11,869 bases of DNA, taken from the NCBI GenBank assembly GCA_030039095.1, contig JASHQP010000565.1:1-11869 (forward strand), in the 5' to 3' direction. The notes beneath the pieces were generated by a model. The model searched no databases, was not told the origin of the DNA, and saw only the letters and a program-made list of their open reading frames with translations. Source of the stretch: Streptosporangiaceae bacterium (lineage in GTDB: Bacteria; Actinomycetota; Actinomycetes; Streptosporangiales; Streptosporangiaceae). Shown here one piece after another: positions 6,525 through 11,869 of the stretch. The translations under genes were made by a program, and so were the position numbers. Positions within the stretch are counted from its first letter, which is position 1. Every line of letters begins with the position of its first letter.

Positions 6525-6545
6525 ATGCGTTCCCCGTGAACGCAT
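6525..6545. promoter_or_regulatory. Perfect 8-bp inverted repeat between LLM and TPR-like genes
   Basis: ATGCGTTC (6525-6532), a five-base spacer, and GAACGCAT (6538-6545) form a perfect 21-base inverted repeat. It fills most of the gap, touching the LLM stop codon and ending 12 bases upstream of the TPR ATG. As RNA it could be a terminator or attenuator of the LLM transcript (no U-run follows); as DNA it could be a dimeric operator. Being only about 50% GC it stands out from its surroundings. Confidence 0.55.
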
Positions 6546-7465
6546 CACGATAGCTGGGGCACTACCTCCGCTGCCAGGCGTTCCATCTGCTCGTCGTCGT
6601 CGAACAGCGGATTGAGCAGGATAAGTTCCGCTCCGGCGCCGGCGACGTCCCGCAGTCCCCGAACGCAGGCGCCCGGCGGCCCCCACACCGACACCGGCGT
6701 CATGTCGCCGAGGTTGAAGAAACCGTAGAGCCGGTCGAGCGCGGCCCGCATCCGCTCCCGCGCCCGCTCGCCGTCATCGTCGACCGCGATGTAGACGCGT
6801 TTGGCGATGGGGAACGTCGCCGGGTCCCGGCCCTGGTCCGAGAGCTCGGCGCGCACGATCTGCACCTGCCTGGCGAACTGCTCCGTGCTGTTCGACCCGG
6901 CGCTGAAGAAGCCGTCCCCGTGCCGGACGGCGCGTGCCAGAGCCGCCGGGTGACTGCCGCCGAACCAGACCCGCGGGCCGGGTTTCTGGTACGGCTTGGG
7001 CTCCATGGCGGCGCCGTTGAGCTGCCAGAAGCGGCCGTCGACGTTGACGGTGGGCTCGGTCCACAGCGCCCGCATCAGCCGCAGCCCCTCGTTGAACCGG
7101 GCGATATAGGTGGCCCGGTCCACGCCGAAGGCGGAAAACATGCGATGCGGCCCGCCGGTGCCGATCCCGACCTCCAGCCGCCCGAGGCTGAGCTGATCCA
7201 GCGTGCTGAGGCTCTTGGCCAGGTGCACCGGGCTGTGCAGCGACGTGATGAACACGGCGCAGCCCAGCCGGATCCGGTCGGTGCACGCCGCCGCGTACGT
7301 CAGCGTCTCGACCGGGCCGAGGTGCGGGATCGTGCCAAGGACCTGCTCCTGCGTCCAGGCCCCGGCGAAGCCGAGCTCCTCGGCGCGCGCCAGGTAGCCA
7401 CGCATCGCGGCGGGATCGAAGGCGCCGTCGGGAACATGCTGCGGAATGGAGATCGCGAACTGCAC
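6545..7465 (-). CDS. LLM-class flavin/F420-dependent oxidoreductase (306 aa)
   Basis: Luciferase-like monooxygenase family enzyme with a TIM-barrel fold that binds reduced flavin or coenzyme F420. Marks include the N-terminal strand FAISIPQHVP (3-12), RAEELGFAGAW (27-37), the second-half segment SLHSPVHLAKSLSTLDQLS (75-93) with LGRLEVGIGTGG (94-105), and PKPYQKPGPRVWFGG (156-170) ahead of GDGFFSAG (183-190). Cysteines are few. The actual substrate is not readable. Many members in actinobacteria use F420, but FMN cannot be excluded. Start GTG 7465 is supported by the match at the first strand and by TAGGCT six bases upstream, consistent with leaderless translation, since no ribosome site is seen. 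It sits 36 bases downstream of a truncated methyltransferase fragment and is followed by the TPR-like gene. Confidence 0.88.
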   Translation of the reverse strand: MQFAISIPQHVPDGAFDPAAMRGYLARAEELGFAGAWTQEQVLGTIPHLGPVETLTYAAACTDRIRLGCAVFITSLHSPVHLAKSLSTLDQLSLGRLEVGIGTGGPHRMFSAFGVDRATYIARFNEGLRLMRALWTEPTVNVDGRFWQLNGAAMEPKPYQKPGPRVWFGGSHPAALARAVRHGDGFFSAGSNSTEQFARQVQIVRAELSDQGRDPATFPIAKRVYIAVDDDGERARERMRAALDRLYGFFNLGDMTPVSVWGPPGACVRGLRDVAGAGAELILLNPLFDDDEQMERLAAEVVPQLS

Positions 7466-7471
7466 GCACCG

Positions 7472-7477
7472 AGCCTA
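7472..7477 (-). promoter_or_regulatory. -10-like TAGGCT before the LLM gene (leaderless candidate)
   Basis: On the minus strand TAGGCT (7477-7472) is followed by six bases and then GTG 7465, the spacing at which transcription would begin at the start codon itself. No Shine-Dalgarno and no good -35 match is present. The same 36-base gap carries two CGGCCG palindromes (7479-7484 and 7495-7500), able to pair across ten bases, which may terminate the upstream fragment. Confidence 0.4.
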
Positions 7478-7501
7478 ACGGCCGGCGAGCCCAGCGGCCG
7501 G

Positions 7502-7789
7502 TCAGAGGAACCCGGCCAGCCGGTACAGCACCAGGGAGCCGGCGACGGCGACGTTCAGGCTGGCGCCGGTGCCGACCATCGGGATCTCGACGGCGACGTC
7601 GAGCAGATCGATGGCCTCCGGCGGGATGCCGGTCTGCTCGTGCCCGAGCACCGCGATCGTCCGCTCACGAGCGGCGGGCAGGTCGCCGAGCCGGATCGCC
7701 TCGTCGCACAGCTCGATGCCGACGATGCGCGTTCCCGCCGACCGCTGCTGCGCCAGCCACCGGCAGGCGTCGGGCCCGGCCCAGTGCAC
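7502..7789 (-). pseudogene. SPOUT/TrmH-family RNA methyltransferase, N-terminally truncated fragment (about 95 aa)
   Basis: The frame carries the C-terminal half of a SpoU/TrmH-type RNA 2'-O-methyltransferase. RIVGIELCDEAIRLGDLP precedes motif 2, TIAVLGHEQTGIPPEA, which includes the knot-forming GHExxG, and motif 3, GTGASLNVAVAGSLVLY. Motif 1 (the N-terminal NxGxxxRTA-type segment) and the first strands of the fold are missing. Only about 11 codons (GNTLRRPACVH) and then non-protein-like sequence precede it, and a stop lies shortly upstream. The opposite-strand phosphoesterase gene starts within the space an N-terminus would need. Full-length relatives are about 150-270 residues. The intact stretch could still be expressed from GTG 7789, but without motif 1 the knotted SAM site would be incomplete, so I treat it as a remnant. 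Confidence 0.6.
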
Positions 7790-7918
7790 GCAGGCCGGCC
7801 GGCGCAGCGTGTTCCCCGGCCGGGCGCTCCGAGATGAACGAGGGCAGAAGGTTGCTCATCGGCAGGGGTGCTTCGCGGCGCACCGGGGCCATCGCCGGGA
7901 TGAGATGATCCCTGCCAG

Positions 7919-7939
7919 CGTACGCCCGTGAGACGTACG
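7919..7939. promoter_or_regulatory. Paired CGTACG palindromes before the phosphoesterase gene
   Basis: CGTACG occurs at 7919-7924 and 7934-7939, separated by nine bases. Each copy is a palindrome and the two can also pair as a hairpin. The right copy overlaps the candidate -10 box TACGGT (7936-7941). This arrangement suits a repressor site or a hairpin at a transcript start. Further left in the same 158-base gap, GGGAT-N6-ATCCC (7897-7912) is another short inverted repeat. No protein-coding sequence is supported between 7790 and 7947. Confidence 0.35.
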
Positions 7940-7941
7940 GT
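7936..7941 (+). promoter_or_regulatory. -10-like TACGGT before the phosphoesterase gene (leaderless candidate)
   Basis: TACGGT fits TANNNT and is followed by exactly six bases and GTG 7948, placing the predicted transcription start at the start codon. There is no Shine-Dalgarno at a usable spacing, since AGG directly abuts the GTG. The -35 region (about 7913-7918, TGCCAG) is poor. Confidence 0.4.
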
Positions 7942-7947
7942 CGCAGG

Positions 7948-8421
7948 GTGAAGTCATCCCGTTTCGTGGTGCAGTTGCACGACGCCACCGCGCTGCACTA
8001 CGACCTGCGAGTTCAGGTCGGCGACGTGCTGCGGTCGTGGGCTGTGCCCAAGGGGCCCTCGCTGGATCCCGCGGTCCGGCGGCTGGCCGTGCCGGTCGAG
8101 GACCACTCCCTCGCGGCCGGGGACTTCGAGGGAGTCCACGAGGGACAGGCGCGCGGCAGCGGAGCGGTGATCATCTGGGACGAGGGGCCCGCTGACATCG
8201 TGCGCGACGAGCCGGGTCACCTGTCGTTCGAGCTGCACGGTGCCAAGCTGCGCGGCGGCTTCGCACTGACCCGTACCGGCCAGCGCCGGTGGATCCTGGT
8301 CAAGGCCAGGGACGAGCAGGCCAGGCCCGGCTCGGACATAGCCGCCGAGCGACCGGAGAGCGTGCGCAGCGGGAGAACCTGGCAGGACCTCGCGCGCGAG
8401 GCGGGATCCGCCCCGTCCTAG
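7948..8421 (+). CDS. Stand-alone LigD-type DNA 3'-phosphoesterase domain protein (157 aa)
   Basis: Homologous to the PE domain of bacterial LigD, an Mn-dependent enzyme that trims 3'-ribonucleotides and phosphates at DNA ends in nonhomologous end joining. Aligning by eye to Pseudomonas LigD numbering (offset 31), most catalytic residues are retained: Q9 (Q40), H11 (H42), H17 (H48), D19 (D50), R21 (R52), K35 (K66), R45 (R76) and H53 (H84). The HDATALHYDLR and SWAVPKGPS blocks are textbook. The residue matching the essential Tyr88 is A57 in EDHSLAAGDFEG, and the usual IPEGxYGxG block is changed to VHEGQARGSG. The C-terminal SGRTWQDLAREAG resembles linkers seen after PE domains. No ligase, polymerase or Ku gene is nearby. 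GTG 7948 is the only sensible start, and translation may be leaderless. Function as an active nuclease is inferred, with reservation because of A57. Confidence 0.9.
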   Translation: MKSSRFVVQLHDATALHYDLRVQVGDVLRSWAVPKGPSLDPAVRRLAVPVEDHSLAAGDFEGVHEGQARGSGAVIIWDEGPADIVRDEPGHLSFELHGAKLRGGFALTRTGQRRWILVKARDEQARPGSDIAAERPESVRSGRTWQDLAREAGSAPS

Positions 8422-8422
8422 G

Positions 8423-8441
8423 CGGGCCCGCGCCTGGCCCG
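8423..8441 (+). terminator. Possible terminator hairpin after the phosphoesterase gene
   Basis: CGGGCC (8423-8428), a seven-base loop and GGCCCG (8436-8441) form a perfect six-base GC stem directly after the TAG stop (8419-8421). A 10-base palindrome GCGGGCCCGC (8422-8431) offers an alternative fold. No T-run follows. It lies just before the promoter of the next gene, where insulation would make sense. Confidence 0.4.
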
Positions 8442-8449
8442 GACCCTGC

Positions 8450-8455
8450 TACGTT
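8450..8455 (+). promoter_or_regulatory. -10-like TACGTT before the methyltransferase gene (leaderless candidate)
   Basis: TACGTT fits TANNNT and ends nine bases before ATG 8465 (six before an in-frame TTG 8462). No Shine-Dalgarno lies in between. The predicted transcript would start within three bases of the ATG. The -35 region is not recognisable. Confidence 0.4.
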
Positions 8456-8464
8456 GACCGCTTG

Positions 8465-9034
8465 ATGGAACCCACAACGCCCGAACTGGTCGCGGCCGCG
8501 GTCGCGAGGGCGGCTTCGGCCAGGTTCGGCCTTTCCTGCGATCCGGCCGTTGGCGGCTTGCTGGCCGTCCTCGCCGCGCACCTGCCCGGCGGCAGCCGCG
8601 TGCTCGAGCTCGGCACCGGCGCGGGAGTCGGCACCGCCTGGATCGTGTCGGGGTTGCTGCCCAGGACCGACGTGACCGTGACCACGGTGGAGCGCGACGC
8701 GCGCACCGCCCTGCTGGCCGCGCAGGGCAACTGGCCCGGCTTCGTCGACCTGCGGCTGGCGGACGCGCTCGACGTGCTGGGCGAGGGCAGCACGTACGAC
8801 CTGATCTTCGCGGACGCCCAGGGCGGCAAGTGGGACGGGCTCGACCGCACGATCGCCGCGCTCGGGCCCGGCGGTCTGCTCGTCGTCGACGACATGACGC
8901 CGCAGCCGGACTGGCCAGACGAGCAGCATGCGAGACAGGCCGGGGTCAGGCAGGCACTGCTGGCTACTCCGCGACTTACGGCCGTCGAGCTCAGCCACGG
9001 CTCGGGGATCATCCTCGGCACTCGCCGGCCGTAG
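8465..9034 (+). CDS. Class I SAM-dependent methyltransferase, O-methyltransferase-like (189 aa)
   Basis: Rossmann-fold cytosolic methyltransferase. SAM motif I is VLELGTGAGVGTAW (47-59); the acidic residue ending strand two is E77 in TTVERDAR; LADALDVL (98-105) supplies the adenine-side Asp; YDLIFADAQGGKW (111-123) is motif IV; and GGLLVVDDMTPQPDW (136-150) is the post-IV strand and loop. The pattern is close to the catechol/caffeoyl-CoA-type O-methyltransferase family, in which the second Asp of the FxDA loop and the DD after strand five bind a metal and substrate. Here the loop reads FADAQGG and the later pair is V-D-D, so metal dependence is plausible but the substrate is unknown. ATG 8465 follows TACGTT by nine bases, and the alternative TTG 8462 would add one residue. 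The stop TAG lies in the first copy of a 28-base tandem repeat. Confidence 0.9.
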   Translation: MEPTTPELVAAAVARAASARFGLSCDPAVGGLLAVLAAHLPGGSRVLELGTGAGVGTAWIVSGLLPRTDVTVTTVERDARTALLAAQGNWPGFVDLRLADALDVLGEGSTYDLIFADAQGGKWDGLDRTIAALGPGGLLVVDDMTPQPDWPDEQHARQAGVRQALLATPRLTAVELSHGSGIILGTRRP

Positions 9035-9083
9035 TCCTCACTGGGCGGTCCAGCCGCCGTAGTCCTCACCGAGCGGTCCAGCC
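9028..9083. repeat. Tandem duplication of a 28-base unit with the methyltransferase stop codon
   Basis: Copies at 9028-9055 and 9056-9083 match at 26 of 28 positions, differing only at the 14th and 16th bases. The first copy contains the final codons and TAG stop of the methyltransferase. Spanning the copy boundary, GGCGG-N5-CCGCC (9044-9058) can form a small terminator-like hairpin; the second copy has it weakened by one of the two substitutions. A short tandem duplication by slippage is the simplest origin. Confidence 0.85.
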
Positions 9084-9098
9084 GCCGCGCGATCGCGC

Positions 9099-9127
9099 TT
9101 GGGTTCTGTCGCAACTAGAGTTACAGT
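9099..9127 (+). promoter_or_regulatory. Candidate promoter TTGGGT-N17-TACAGT
   Basis: TTGGGT (9099-9104) and TACAGT (9122-9127) are spaced by 17 bases, and the -10 keeps TA and the final T. Transcription would start near 9134, leaving about 43 bases of leader before GTG 9177. A second -10-like TACGGT lies at 9151-9156 without a good -35. Confidence 0.4.
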
Positions 9128-9160
9128 GATTTCTAGGGCAACACAGTATCTACGGTAACT
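9119..9160. promoter_or_regulatory. Inverted repeat AGTTAC-N30-GTAACT in an AT-rich region
   Basis: AGTTAC (9119-9124) and GTAACT (9155-9160) are exact inverse copies, the left one overlapping the candidate -10 TACAGT and the right one overlapping TACGGT. CTAGA (9115-9119) and TCTAG (9132-9136) form a second, shorter pair, and ACAGT recurs at 9124-9128-type and 9143-9147 positions. The region is clearly less GC-rich than flanking DNA. Together these suggest an operator area for the downstream gene, possibly by its own product. Confidence 0.35.
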
Positions 9161-9176
9161 ACCAAGGGCGGCGGAC

Positions 9177-9752
9177 GTGGCGAAGGCAAAGCTGGGGAAG
9201 GCAGTGCTGGACGCGCTGCAGCAGAAACTCGATGAGCTGCTTCGGGAACGGCTCTCTGGCGCCCCGATCGAGAAGATCCAGGTGTTGCAGTACGGCGACG
9301 ATCCGGAGATCGAGCCGGGCGAGCTGCTCGCGCGCATCGTTCTGCGGGCGGGCGAGAGCGAGGGCGATCGCAAGCAGGCCATGCGAGCCTTTGATGACCA
9401 GCATCGGGACGCCATCCACGAGCTGCGGCGCGATCTCGACCGGGTTCCCGAGATCGGGCTGCTCGAGATCATTGTCGGCGACAAGGACGCAGAAGGCCCT
9501 ACCCCAGTTCGCAAGATGCGGCTGGCCCGCCCGCCCCGCGTACTGGAAAGCGCCGAGGGGCAGCTCACTCCCGTGATGGCCCGGCTCGGGCCGGACGACC
9601 TGGAAACCGTGGACACGCTGATCACCGCGGGCATCGCCGGCAACCGCGCGGAGGCGGTGCGCTGGGCTCTGGCCCGGATCCGCGAGCGTCCGGCCTATGA
9701 GAAGCTCCGGGAGCGGGCACGAGAGATCGAGGAACTGAAGGCCCAGTTCTGA
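9177..9752 (+). CDS. Protein with C-terminal ribbon-helix-helix-like segment, possible DNA-binding regulator (191 aa)
   Basis: The N-terminal two thirds (1-120) is charged and helical (LGKAVLDALQQKLDELLRER at the start, then a mixed alpha/beta stretch through PEIGLLEIIVGDK) with no domain I recognise. The C-terminal part resembles a ribbon-helix-helix unit: a strand LTPVMARLG (130-138), helix DDLETVDTLITAG (140-152), a turn with N156, and helix RAEAVRWALARIRE (157-170), followed by a charged coil to the end. RHH proteins bind DNA as dimers through the strand and are frequent autorepressors or antitoxins. Whether this one binds DNA is inference. There is no paired toxin gene alongside. GTG 9177 has a GGGCGGCGGA-type site upstream and follows an AT-rich regulatory region with inverted repeats. 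Three prime to it lies a hairpin shared with the convergent YfhO-like gene. Confidence 0.8.
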   Translation: MAKAKLGKAVLDALQQKLDELLRERLSGAPIEKIQVLQYGDDPEIEPGELLARIVLRAGESEGDRKQAMRAFDDQHRDAIHELRRDLDRVPEIGLLEIIVGDKDAEGPTPVRKMRLARPPRVLESAEGQLTPVMARLGPDDLETVDTLITAGIAGNRAEAVRWALARIRERPAYEKLRERAREIEELKAQF

Positions 9753-9754
9753 CC

Positions 9755-9772
9755 GCGCCGTGCGGGCGGCGC
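9755..9772. terminator. Bidirectional terminator-like hairpin between convergent genes
   Basis: GCGCCG (9755-9760), a six-base loop and CGGCGC (9767-9772) form a perfect six-base all-GC stem filling nearly the entire 19-base gap between the TGA of the RHH-like gene and the stop of the YfhO-like gene. Its symmetric position suits termination from both sides. No T-run follows on either strand. Confidence 0.5.
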
Positions 9773-11869
9773 TAGGAAACCCCGGCGGTCTCCCTCTCGG
9801 CGGGAGGTTCGCCTAACACGCCGCGGCCGGCCGGCACGCGCTCCGGGTGGCGGATCCTGAGGCGTGGCCAGCGGGCGGTCGCGAGCAGCGCAAGCAGCAG
9901 CAGCGCGGCAACGGCCGACAGCACGAAGCCAACACGGAATCCGGGCGACACGTAGCTCCAGGTCAGGATCCCCTGTCCCGCCGGGACGTCCACCACCTGG
10001 ACCAGGCCGGACCGGCCGACGTCCAGCTTGGTCGGCGTGCCGTCCACGGGATGCCAGGTGGCGGTCCAGCCGGGAATCGCCGCGACCGAGCGAACCACCC
10101 GCACGCCGTGCGGGGAGCGCACGGCGACCGCGGCCGACCCGGTGGCCGAGACGGCGTCGTGCACACGCCAGAGCGACGCGCCAGACATGGATCCGCCCGG
10201 CAGCGCCTCGAGCCGGAACATGGTCTGCGCGAAGTGGTCGACGAACACGGTGAACGAGCCGTCGTGCCCGGCTGGCCCCCACTGTGGAGCGGTGAGCGCG
10301 TCCTGAAGCTGGCCATCGGCCGTGAACACGGTGCCGCCCGGTTCGGTGACGGACGGTGCGCCGAGGCGCGACGGCTCCCCGCCCGCCTGCCCGATCACCG
10401 CAACCGCGGTCACCGGGCGCGGGAGGTCGATCGTGAGCACCGACGCACTCGCGGCGCGTGCCCGGAACCAGCGCGTCGACCCGTCCGGCGCCTGCAGGCC
10501 GATCCGGATCCGCGCGGCCTTCCTGGCGTCGGCGTCGGGCACGTCGAGCCTGGCCACAGCCAGCGACGTCCCGAAGTACCAGGTGGTCCGGGCGTTCGCT
10601 GCCACGTCGCGGTCGCCGGTCCCCGGCGGGCCCGCAGGAGCAAGCGAAGCCGCGGATCCGCCCGAAGTAATCAGGTACGCGGGCACGGTGAGCAGCGCCG
10701 ACATGTCGAGCTGGCCGAGAACCCCGCTGGCCACGGCCTTCGGGGAGAGCTCGTCCTGCCCTTCGCCCATCGCCTGATGCGAGCCGGTCGCCGCCGCGTA
10801 TTTGCCGTCGACGATCGACGAGTATCCCTGGATCGACGACGCGCCGTCGATGTCGTTGAGATCGGGCGAGCCGAGTATGGGCAGCTGACGCGCGTCGATC
10901 TCGTTGGGATCGTAGATCGCGAAACGTCCGCCGAGCCCGAGCGCGGTGATCGGGCGGGCGTCTCGCGCGTGGCCCGGGGCCAGCGCGGACGTCTGGCCGG
11001 ACAGGATGTCGCCCGCGGTCTTCGTGTGATCACCCGCGGACCCGGCCGCTCCGAGGCCGGCGTCGACCGCCACCACCCCGAGGATCGTGAAAATGATCAG
11101 GTCCATGACGACGAACGCGGCGAGCAGGCGCGAGCGCAGCGGCGGCGCGACGCGCCGGCCCAGGATCAGGAAGGCGATGGCGGCGGCGCCGATCAGCGCG
11201 TAGGGCACGAGCCACGGCTCGAGCCGACCGTCGACGTGCGTCGCGACCCGGCCCACCCCCAGCCAGCGCAGCAGGCCCGCGCCCCAGCACAGCCCCAGGA
11301 CCACGAGGGTGATCATGGCGAGCGGCGGCAGCACGCCGAGGGTCGTCTCCAGGTCCATCCGGCGCAAGACGCGGACCCGCAGGAAGCGCCGGCTCTTCTC
11401 GCTCAGCGGCCGGCTGGCCCAGTACGCGAGGAGAACCGCGAGCGCCAGATCCGTCACGAGGATGTTCCGGCTCTGCAGCCGCTGATCGCCGAACAGCGGC
11501 AGGTGGATGAGCAGATGCCCGAGCGGCGTCCGGCCGCCGAGCGCGAGGAGCACCCCGACCAGCGCGATCACGTGCCACACGAGCCATTCGGGTGGCCTGC
11601 GCCGCAGCCGCAGACGGCCGAGAAGGACGGCCGCGGCCACGAGCGGCAGGATGCCGACGTAGTCGGTCACCTCGGTCAGGTTGTAGCTCGCAAAGAACGC
11701 CGGCTGGCCGAACGAGCCCGATCCGCCCAGCAGATCCGGGACCAGCATCAGCAGCAGCCACTTGGCGGACAGCGAGCCCGACTCGAACAGTGCCATCGAG
11801 CCGGCCGCGCGCTGGGAGGTGGCGACGGCGGCGAGCCCGGGCAGCCACTGGACGGCGCCGAGGCAGGCG
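9772..11869 (-). CDS. YfhO-like multi-spanning membrane protein (5' end beyond window)
   Basis: The frame stays open to the right edge, so the N-terminus is missing; about 698 residues are visible. The in-frame ATG at 11796 is internal, because QWLPGLAAVATSQRA immediately before it is a typical piece of this family. Membrane spans follow one another: WLLLMLVPDLLGG, YVGILPLVAAAVLLG, VWHVIALVGVLLALGG, ILVTDLALAVLLAYW, PPLAMITLVVLGLCWG, PYALIGAAAIAFLILG and VVMDLIIFTILGVVAV. Next comes an extracytoplasmic region of roughly 350 residues with beta-rich sequence, and a final span VGFVLSAVAALLLLALL before a basic cytosolic tail. QSRNILV after FGDQRL matches the conserved acidic/Arg loop. YfhO proteins have a GT-C glycosyltransferase-like fold and in Bacillus act in cell-wall polymer glycosylation; the role in this organism is inferred. 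It ends convergently against the RHH-like gene. Confidence 0.85.
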   Translation of the reverse strand, partial: ACLGAVQWLPGLAAVATSQRAAGSMALFESGSLSAKWLLLMLVPDLLGGSGSFGQPAFFASYNLTEVTDYVGILPLVAAAVLLGRLRLRRRPPEWLVWHVIALVGVLLALGGRTPLGHLLIHLPLFGDQRLQSRNILVTDLALAVLLAYWASRPLSEKSRRFLRVRVLRRMDLETTLGVLPPLAMITLVVLGLCWGAGLLRWLGVGRVATHVDGRLEPWLVPYALIGAAAIAFLILGRRVAPPLRSRLLAAFVVMDLIIFTILGVVAVDAGLGAAGSAGDHTKTAGDILSGQTSALAPGHARDARPITALGLGGRFAIYDPNEIDARQLPILGSPDLNDIDGASSIQGYSSIVDGKYAAATGSHQAMGEGQDELSPKAVASGVLGQLDMSALLTVPAYLITSGGSAASLAPAGPPGTGDRDVAANARTTWYFGTSLAVARLDVPDADARKAARIRIGLQAPDGSTRWFRARAASASVLTIDLPRPVTAVAVIGQAGGEPSRLGAPSVTEPGGTVFTADGQLQDALTAPQWGPAGHDGSFTVFVDHFAQTMFRLEALPGGSMSGASLWRVHDAVSATGSAAVAVRSPHGVRVVRSVAAIPGWTATWHPVDGTPTKLDVGRSGLVQVVDVPAGQGILTWSYVSPGFRVGFVLSAVAALLLLALLATARWPRLRIRHPERVPAGRGVLGEPPAERETAGVS

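Noticed and set aside
6920..7837. Plus-strand open frame (305 codons) opposite the LLM gene and methyltransferase fragment
   Set aside because: Composition is rich in Gly, Asp, Gln and Arg with no family resemblance; the minus strand carries clear LLM and SPOUT motifs.
7948..8421. Phosphoesterase gene as part of a full end-joining operon
   Set aside because: No Ku, ligase or primase-polymerase gene is found within the window; the neighbours are a methyltransferase and unrelated genes.
9028..9083. 28-base repeat considered as a CRISPR array
   Set aside because: The two copies are directly adjacent with no spacer and include part of a coding region; a tandem duplication explains them.
9177..9752. 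RHH-like gene as half of a toxin-antitoxin pair
   Set aside because: No small partner gene overlaps or lies next to it on the same strand, and the protein is longer than usual antitoxins.

Overview
This is a GC-rich, codon-dense window that looks chromosomal and actinobacterial. The genus cannot be fixed by reading alone; an actinomycete outside or close to Streptomyces, for example of the Streptosporangiales type, is an inference. Supporting signs are GTG starts, third-position G/C bias, a YfhO-type membrane protein, an F420/LLM oxidoreductase-like gene, a ferredoxin/P450 set, a LigD-type phosphoesterase and several starts that look leaderless (TANNNT about 6-9 bases before the start codon, no Shine-Dalgarno).

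Layout, left to right. (1) 2-196: C-terminal end of a protein on + (possibly EcsC-like). (2) 385-936 (+): conserved-looking protein of unknown function, with a good promoter and ribosome site. Its 240-base 3' gap (937-1176) holds no gene I can support. (3) 1177-1761 (-): RibD-C/dihydrofolate-reductase-like protein. (4) 1762-2153: 392 bases without an intact gene, containing what looks like a decayed scrap of a conjugation-type ATPase on the minus strand. (5) 2154-4952 (+): the centrepiece, a tightly overlapping three-gene cassette of a small [3Fe-4S]-type ferredoxin, an NAD(P)H:ferredoxin reductase and a cytochrome P450. Together these are a self-contained class I P450 system in which electrons pass from NADH to FAD reductase to ferredoxin to P450 heme. 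(6) 5038-5769 (+): six-segment membrane protein of unknown function, convergent with (7) a minus-strand group: truncated SPOUT/TrmH methyltransferase fragment (7502-7789), LLM-family flavin/F420 oxidoreductase (6545-7465) and TPR-like protein (5773-6513). (8) 7948-8421 (+): stand-alone LigD-type 3'-phosphoesterase domain, followed by (9) 8465-9034 (+): class I SAM methyltransferase. (10) 9177-9752 (+): protein with a C-terminal ribbon-helix-helix-like segment behind an unusually AT-rich upstream region with an inverted repeat. (11) 9772-11869 (-): YfhO-like multi-spanning membrane protein whose N-terminus lies beyond the window.

The most informative points are the complete P450 redox cassette with a non-standard Tyr in the ferredoxin cluster motif, the phosphoesterase that keeps almost all known catalytic positions but lacks the tyrosine, the truncated methyltransferase beside it, a cluster of probable leaderless genes, and several perfect inverted repeats in intergenic DNA. 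No tRNA, rRNA, CRISPR array, insertion sequence or integrase was seen. No single clearly new multi-gene system stands out beyond the P450 cassette.
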